A DNA stretch of 10,335 nt from Chloroflexota bacterium. GTDB lineage: Bacteria; Chloroflexota; Limnocylindria; Limnocylindrales; CSP1-4. Shown here one piece after another: positions 7,166-10,335 of the stretch. Under the pieces are notes generated by a model, which saw only the letters and a list, made by a program, of their open reading frames with translations, made no database searches and was not told the origin of the DNA. Numbering within the stretch: the stretch's first letter is position 1; each line of letters begins with the position of its first letter. Position numbers and translations under genes: made by a program. The DNA lies in contig JAJYJR010000161.1 in NCBI GenBank assembly GCA_021789355.1, positions 1 to 10,335 of the forward strand, read 5' to 3'.

Positions 7166-7192
7166 TTGACACGTTTGCGTTTTCAGTATACC
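7166..7192 (+). promoter_or_regulatory. Predicted promoter of the GntR-family regulator gene
   Basis: A perfect TTGACA (7166-7171) is followed after 15 bases by TATACC (7187-7192). The spacing is short of the optimal 17, so the promoter may be weak. A start near 7199 would give a leader of about 30 bases to the GTG at 7229. The -10 lies partly inside the palindrome 7188-7203, consistent with autoregulation. Confidence 0.45.
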
Positions 7193-7214
7193 GTCGACGG
7201 TATCCGAATGTCAC
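7185..7214 (-). promoter_or_regulatory. Predicted promoter of the thiamine-diphosphate enzyme gene
   Basis: Read on the minus strand, GTGACA (7209-7214) and TATACT (7185-7190) are close to the sigma-70 -35 and -10 consensus and are separated by 18 bases. Transcription would begin near 7178, giving a leader of about 55 bases before the GTG at 7122. The palindrome at 7188-7203 fills most of the spacer and touches the -10, so a bound regulator would block polymerase. Confidence 0.5.
7188..7203. promoter_or_regulatory. Perfect 16-bp palindrome, likely operator of the GntR-family regulator
   Basis: ATACCGTCGACGGTAT is its own reverse complement. It lies in the 106-base region between the divergent regulator and enzyme genes and overlaps the predicted -10 elements on both strands. 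FCD-subfamily GntR regulators bind short palindromes as dimers, typically with GT/AC-rich half-sites, and commonly repress their own gene and a divergent catabolic gene. The symmetry is seen directly. The binding partner is inferred from position. Confidence 0.65.
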
Positions 7215-7228
7215 CGCCGGGAGTTCAG

Positions 7229-7963
7229 GTGCTCGATCCGATCCCTCGCTCGGACTTCGCGGAGAGCGCGTACGCGCAGTTGCGGCGCGCGATCTTGACG
7301 GGAACGCTGGCCCCAGGCGAGCGACTGGTGGAAGACCAGCTGGCCAGCCAACTCGGCGTCAGCCGCGCGCCGATCCGCGATGCGCTGAAGTGGCTTGAGC
7401 GAGACGGCCTGGTCGCCCCCAGTGGCCGGCGCGGCAAGGTCGTGAGTTCGCTCCTGGCCCACGACGCCTGGGAGGTGTACAGCCTCCGCAGCGTGCTCGA
7501 GGCGGCCGCCATCAGGCTGGCCATCGGCCACACTGAGCCGGCGCTCGTCGGCCAGCTGGAGGCCATCGTCGAGGACATGCGCCGTGCGGGTGCCGCGCGG
7601 GACCGGCAACTGCTCGCGGAGGCCGACGTTCGCTTTCACGAGACTCTCTGTCGGGCGGCGCAGCACGGCCGACTGCTGCAGGCCTGGGAAAGCATGGCCA
7701 GCCAGATTCGGCGCCTCTCCAATGAGGTGATCGAGACGGTGTACGACGACTTCGTGGATGTGCCCGCCCGGCACGCCGCCCTGATCGTGGCATTGACCGG
7801 CGGTGACCCCGACGCCGCGGAGCTGGCGGTCCGAGAACACATCGAGTCGGTGGCCGGGCGCGTGCTCCGCGTGCTCCGCGACGCGGAAGCCAGCGGCGCG
7901 GCCGGGGACGTCGCCGTCCCGAGCCCGCGAACGGCGCGGCTGCTTGAAGTGAGAAGGCCGTGA
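7229..7963 (+). CDS. GntR-family transcriptional regulator, FCD subfamily
   Basis: A 244-residue regulator from the GTG at 7229, which has GGGAG five bases upstream. An in-frame ATG at 7208 would add seven residues but has no ribosome binding site and lies only five bases beyond the palindrome. The N-terminal winged helix covers roughly residues 10-75, with EDQLASQLGVSRAPIRDALKWLERDGLV as the recognition region (quoted motif pieces: QLGVSRAPIRDAL, LERDGLV). The C-terminal all-helical FCD effector domain has the metal-site residues Asp133 and His137 (ADVRFHETL), His182 (ARHAALI) and His204 (REHIES). Family members sense organic acids or catabolic intermediates with this pocket and lose DNA affinity on binding. 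The likely targets are its own promoter and the divergent thiamine-diphosphate enzyme gene, through the palindrome at 7188-7203. Whether it also controls the dmp operon or the importer is unknown. Confidence 0.9.
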   Translation: MLDPIPRSDFAESAYAQLRRAILTGTLAPGERLVEDQLASQLGVSRAPIRDALKWLERDGLVAPSGRRGKVVSSLLAHDAWEVYSLRSVLEAAAIRLAIGHTEPALVGQLEAIVEDMRRAGAARDRQLLAEADVRFHETLCRAAQHGRLLQAWESMASQIRRLSNEVIETVYDDFVDVPARHAALIVALTGGDPDAAELAVREHIESVAGRVLRVLRDAEASGAAGDVAVPSPRTARLLEVRRP

Positions 7964-8398
7964 GTCAGTTCGGCCGACGGGGTGCGTTCGAGCTTGGGGC
8001 GGACCCGGTCGCCGGCCGCTCCCTGGCAGCGTCTCGGTCGCCGGGGCCGCGGAACGCCTCACCGTCGCGCGCGTCTCGGCGAGTGAAGGCTGAGTGGCAC
8101 CTGCGATCCCCTGCCTCGGAGTGCCACGGCAACAGCGAGGATCGACATTGGTCGACCGTGGCCGCCAACGGGGGGGCGGCGCCAAGGGACAGCCGCGCGC
8201 CCTGGAAGAGGGTGCGCTTCGGGCGGGTCGCCGCGACGATGCGCCCGGTTACCCCTGTCGATGAGGCGTCGGGGGCCGAGCACGACAGAAACCGCATGCA
8301 GAAAGCAGGGTAGAGCCGAACAGTGCGATTTGGAGTTGAGCGGCAGCTCCTCGGTTGAGCCACCGCTCGCGACCCGTGAGCCAGAGGAGGTGGATGTC
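7964..8398. other. Intergenic region before the importer genes; one weak hairpin
   Basis: These 435 bases lie between the regulator and the substrate-binding-protein gene. A plus-strand frame starting in a GTGA overlap with the regulator stop (7960-8313) codes for an Arg/Ser/Ala-rich sequence with no domain, and I do not believe it. GTGGCAC (8094-8100) and GTGCCAC (8121-8127) can pair into a 7-bp stem with a 20-base loop, a possible weak terminator for the regulator. No clear -35/-10 pair was found, although an importer promoter is expected here. The ribosome binding site GAGGAGG (8384-8390) belongs to the next gene. Confidence 0.5.
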
Positions 8399-9835
8399 AT
8401 GGAGGTTCTACGCCACGCGACATTGTCGCTGGCCAGGGGGTCACCGTTTGCTCAGCGAACGGCCGGTCCTCGTCGTTTCCTCGTCGTAGGGGCGAGCCTG
8501 TTCTTGCTCGCCGCCTGCAGCGGCGCCGCGCCGGCGTCCCCAGCCGTGCCAACGTCCACAGTCACGACCGCGGCCACGCCGGCGTCCGCAGCGGCGGCCG
8601 CGAGCGCCCCGGCCGCGAGCGCGCCCACCGTCGCGGGCAATCTCGCGGTGGCCGTGCTCTCCCCGTTCACCGGCGCGGACGCCGCCATCGGGGCCAACTT
8701 GATGGTCGGCTGCAAGGCCGGCGTGCTGGCAGTCAATCAGGCGGGCGGCGTGCTGGGCCACCAGCTGCAGTGTCAGAGCGTGGATACCCGCGGCGACCCG
8801 GCTGACGCGGTTCCGGCGACCCGCCAGATGTTCGCCAGCACACCGAATCTCGCGCTGGTTCTCGGTGCCAGCTCGGACGAGGCGTCCGCGGTGGTGCCGA
8901 TCCTCAACGCCAACAAGATGGTTGTCTTCAGCCCCACTGGGCAATCCGAATTCGACCAGAGCCAATTCCCCTACTTCTTCCGCCTCAGTCCCCCGGACAT
9001 TGAAGAGGCGACGGCGATGGTCGCCATCGCCCATTTCAACTACCACTACCAGAAGATCGCCCTCGTGTTTGGCAACGACATCGGTTCCCAGACCTTTGTC
9101 CCGCCCATCGAGGCGGCCGCCAAGGCGGCCGGCATGCAGGTCACCATCAACCAGGCCCTGAGCCTGTCGGCCTCCTCGTTCCGCACCGAGGTCGCCCAAC
9201 TCCTCGCAAGTCACCCCGACGCGATGCTCACCGAGACGCTCGGACCGACGGCGGCCACCTACCTCTCCGAGCTCAAGCAGCAGAACGGCGGCACGTTGCT
9301 GCCGATCATCGGCACCTCGACCCTGGTGACCCCGCCGTGGTTCCAGGACGTCTCGCCAGCCGTTGGCGTGCAGCCGCTGACCAAGGCTTTCGTGACTGAT
9401 TCCCTGCACGTTATCCTGTCCGGGCCTGGCTACGATGCCTTCAAGGCAGCCGTCAGCGCGGCCGAGGCCGGGAACACGGCGCTGTCCCAGTACGTCACCA
9501 ATCCATACATCATCAACTTCTACGACGCGGTCGTCTTGAGCGCCCTGGCGATGGCGCAGACGAATAGCACCGATCCCGCGGTCTACCGTCCCGCCGTCGT
9601 CGGCATCGCCAACGGCGCAGCCGGGGCGACCGAGGTGGCCACGTACCAGCAGGGGATCGCGGCCATCAAGGCCGGCCAGAAGATCCGCTACGTGGCCGGG
9701 TCGGGCGCCATCCACTTCGACCAGTACAACAACAACGCGGGAACGTACGACATCATCGCGTTCAAGGCCGATGGGTCGACCACGGTGATCGGCGAAGTGC
9801 CGTCTGCCAACATCGACGCACTCAAGGGCCACTGA
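8399..9835 (+). CDS. ABC importer substrate-binding lipoprotein, LivK-like (HAAT family)
   Basis: A 478-residue extracytoplasmic binding protein. The ATG at 8399 has GAGGAGG eight bases upstream. The signal peptide has an unusually long basic n-region (about residues 1-27), a hydrophobic core FLVVGASLFLLA and a lipobox LAAC with the lipidated cysteine at 40, so it is membrane-anchored. An Ala/Ser/Pro/Thr-rich flexible linker follows to about residue 77. The rest is a periplasmic-binding-protein type I fold starting AVLSPFTGADAAIGANLMVG, with VNQAGGVLGHQLQ and VDTRGDPADAV typical of the leucine/isoleucine/valine-binding class. Relatives bind branched-chain amino acids, amides, urea, or aromatic and other carboxylates. 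Given the catabolic neighbours an aromatic acid or 2-oxo acid is plausible, but unproven. The permease gene starts five bases after its stop. Confidence 0.9.
   Translation: MEVLRHATLSLARGSPFAQRTAGPRRFLVVGASLFLLAACSGAAPASPAVPTSTVTTAATPASAAAAASAPAASAPTVAGNLAVAVLSPFTGADAAIGANLMVGCKAGVLAVNQAGGVLGHQLQCQSVDTRGDPADAVPATRQMFASTPNLALVLGASSDEASAVVPILNANKMVVFSPTGQSEFDQSQFPYFFRLSPPDIEEATAMVAIAHFNYHYQKIALVFGNDIGSQTFVPPIEAAAKAAGMQVTINQALSLSASSFRTEVAQLLASHPDAMLTETLGPTAATYLSELKQQNGGTLLPIIGTSTLVTPPWFQDVSPAVGVQPLTKAFVTDSLHVILSGPGYDAFKAAVSAAEAGNTALSQYVTNPYIINFYDAVVLSALAMAQTNSTDPAVYRPAVVGIANGAAGATEVATYQQGIAAIKAGQKIRYVAGSGAIHFDQYNNNAGTYDIIAFKADGSTTVIGEVPSANIDALKGH
8596..8625 (+). repeat. 15-bp tandem duplication in the lipoprotein linker
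   Basis: GGCCGCGAGCGCCCC (8596-8610) is followed directly by a near copy, GGCCGCGAGCGCGCC (8611-8625), differing at one position. It encodes an Ala-Ala-Ser-Ala-Pro repeat in the flexible linker after the lipid anchor. Such repeats change linker length by slippage and need not affect ligand binding. Confidence 0.55.
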
Positions 9836-9840
9836 CGCCG

Positions 9841-10335
9841 ATGGAGGTCCTCGTCGCGTCGTTCGGGTTCGGGCTCGTCACTGCGGCGGTGCTAGCCATC
9901 TCCACGGTTGGCTTCACCATGCAGTTCGGGATTACCGACATCCTGAACCTCGCGTACGGGGCGCTCCTCATCGCGGGTGCCTACGTCACCTATGCGCTCA
10001 ACCAGATCGGAGTGAGCGTGTGGGTCGGCTTGCTCGCCAGTGGACTGGTGGGCGCGCTCCTCTCGCTGCTGCTCTATCAGGTGGTGTACGGGCCCTTCCA
10101 GGCCCGCCACGCAACGAGGGTCACGATGATCATCGTGACCCTCGCCATGGCGATCATCATCACCAACCTCACGCTTGCCGTCGTGGGTCCCGACAATGTG
10201 TCCTACGCGATGGACAGCGGGCCGATGTTGCGGGTCGGATCGCTTGAGCTGACCGCAGCCCAGCTCGGGATCATCGCAGTCAGCATCGTGGTCATGGCGG
10301 CGATCCACGGGCTCCTGACCTTCACACGACTGGGC
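9841..10335 (+). CDS. ABC importer permease, LivH-like, N-terminal part
   Basis: The frame opens with ATG at 9841, five bases after the preceding stop, and stays open for 165 codons to the window edge, so the C-terminus is missing. It begins MEVLVASFGFGLVTAAVLAI, and FGITDILNLAYGALLIAGAYV is the family hallmark (compare LivH LNxAHGxLxxxGAY). Hydrophobic helices occupy roughly residues 6-28, 39-57, 60-80, 93-114 and 138-156. FTRLG at the edge is probably the start of the loop that leads to the ATPase-contact region. The protein would form half of the membrane channel of a branched-chain-amino-acid-type (HAAT) importer, with LivM and two ATPases expected downstream. No strong ribosome binding site precedes the start, so translation is likely coupled to the binding-protein gene. 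The gene contains a perfect 30-bp palindrome (10115-10144). Confidence 0.9.
   Translation, partial: MEVLVASFGFGLVTAAVLAISTVGFTMQFGITDILNLAYGALLIAGAYVTYALNQIGVSVWVGLLASGLVGALLSLLLYQVVYGPFQARHATRVTMIIVTLAMAIIITNLTLAVVGPDNVSYAMDSGPMLRVGSLELTAAQLGIIAVSIVVMAAIHGLLTFTRLG
10115..10144. repeat. Perfect 30-bp palindrome inside livH
   Basis: The half CGAGGGTCACGATGA (10115-10129) is followed with no spacer by its exact reverse complement TCATCGTGACCCTCG (10130-10144). The flanking bases A10114 and C10145 break the symmetry. It encodes TRVTMIIVTLA, within a hydrophobic helix whose VT-hydrophobic-VT pattern is common in this family, so protein constraint explains part of the symmetry. The symmetry is read directly from the sequence; any function is unknown. 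Confidence 0.9.

Noticed and set aside
7211..8185. Minus-strand open frame of 324 codons opposite the regulator gene
   Set aside because: It is a shadow of the GntR-family gene, whose helix-turn-helix and FCD motifs are unmistakable on the plus strand.
7960..8313. Plus-strand frame of 117 codons starting in a GTGA overlap with the regulator stop
   Set aside because: The overlap is suggestive, but the product is Arg/Ser/Ala-rich with no hydrophobic core pattern or known domain, and there is no good ribosome binding site.
8441..9832. Minus-strand open frame of 463 codons opposite the binding-protein gene
   Set aside because: It is the antisense shadow of a GC-rich gene. It is rich in Arg, Gly, His and Asp with no motifs, while the plus strand encodes a clear lipoprotein.
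8399..9852. Both importer genes begin with the same eight bases, ATGGAGGT (Met-Glu-Val)
   Set aside because: The match is too short to mean more than coincidence, although the GGAGG inside the second and third codons is a little unusual.
1..10335. CRISPR arrays, tRNA or rRNA genes, insertion sequences, toxin-antitoxin pairs, phage genes
   Set aside because: I saw no regularly spaced repeats, cloverleaf or rRNA sequence, transposase motifs or terminal inverted repeats. The XRE remnant alone is not enough to call a toxin-antitoxin system.

Overview
The window is GC-rich bacterial DNA with dense gene packing, frequent GTG starts, clear GGAGG-type ribosome binding sites and 4-base start/stop overlaps. 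These traits, together with protein composition, suggest a high-GC soil or aquatic bacterium such as an Actinomycetota or Chloroflexota member. The lineage is an inference and cannot be fixed from the sequence alone. All identifications rest on reading translated motifs; no database search was possible.

Layout. Bases 1-204 (+) are the 3' end of an APC-type amino acid permease, followed by a strong hairpin (234-274). Bases 361-795 (-) hold gene debris: an XRE-type helix-turn-helix regulator interrupted by an amber codon, a possible one-helix membrane peptide just upstream of it, and a short open frame that starts inside the end of dmpI. Bases 792-4728 (-) carry a compact five-gene operon whose gene order exactly matches the classical dmpEFGHI / xylJQKIH lower meta-cleavage module. 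It contains 2-oxopent-4-enoate hydratase, acylating acetaldehyde dehydrogenase, 4-hydroxy-2-oxovalerate aldolase, 4-oxalocrotonate decarboxylase and 4-oxalocrotonate tautomerase. Bases 4729-5517 hold no gene that I can defend. Bases 5518-7122 (-) encode a thiamine-diphosphate enzyme of the acetolactate-synthase-like group. It is divergent from a GntR/FCD-family regulator (7229-7963, +), and the region between them contains a perfect 16-bp palindrome overlapping the -10 regions of two opposed promoters. After a further 435-bp gap come the first two genes of a branched-chain-amino-acid-type (HAAT) ABC importer: a lipoprotein substrate-binding protein (8399-9835, +) and a LivH-like permease that runs off the window (9841-10335, +).

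How it fits together. The dmp block converts the 2-hydroxymuconate produced by ring cleavage of catechol-type compounds into pyruvate and acetyl-CoA. The ring-cleavage dioxygenase and the semialdehyde dehydrogenase that would feed it are not in the window. The GntR/FCD regulator most likely controls itself and the thiamine-diphosphate enzyme. The importer may bring in an aromatic acid or a related carboxylate, since LivK-like proteins next to catabolic genes often do, but the substrate cannot be read from the sequence. The region is best seen as an accessory catabolic island of recognisable families with decayed edges. I did not find a convincingly new biological system. The items most worth checking are the 30-bp perfect palindrome inside livH, the shared operator at 7188-7203, and the broken genes at the 3' end of the dmp operon.
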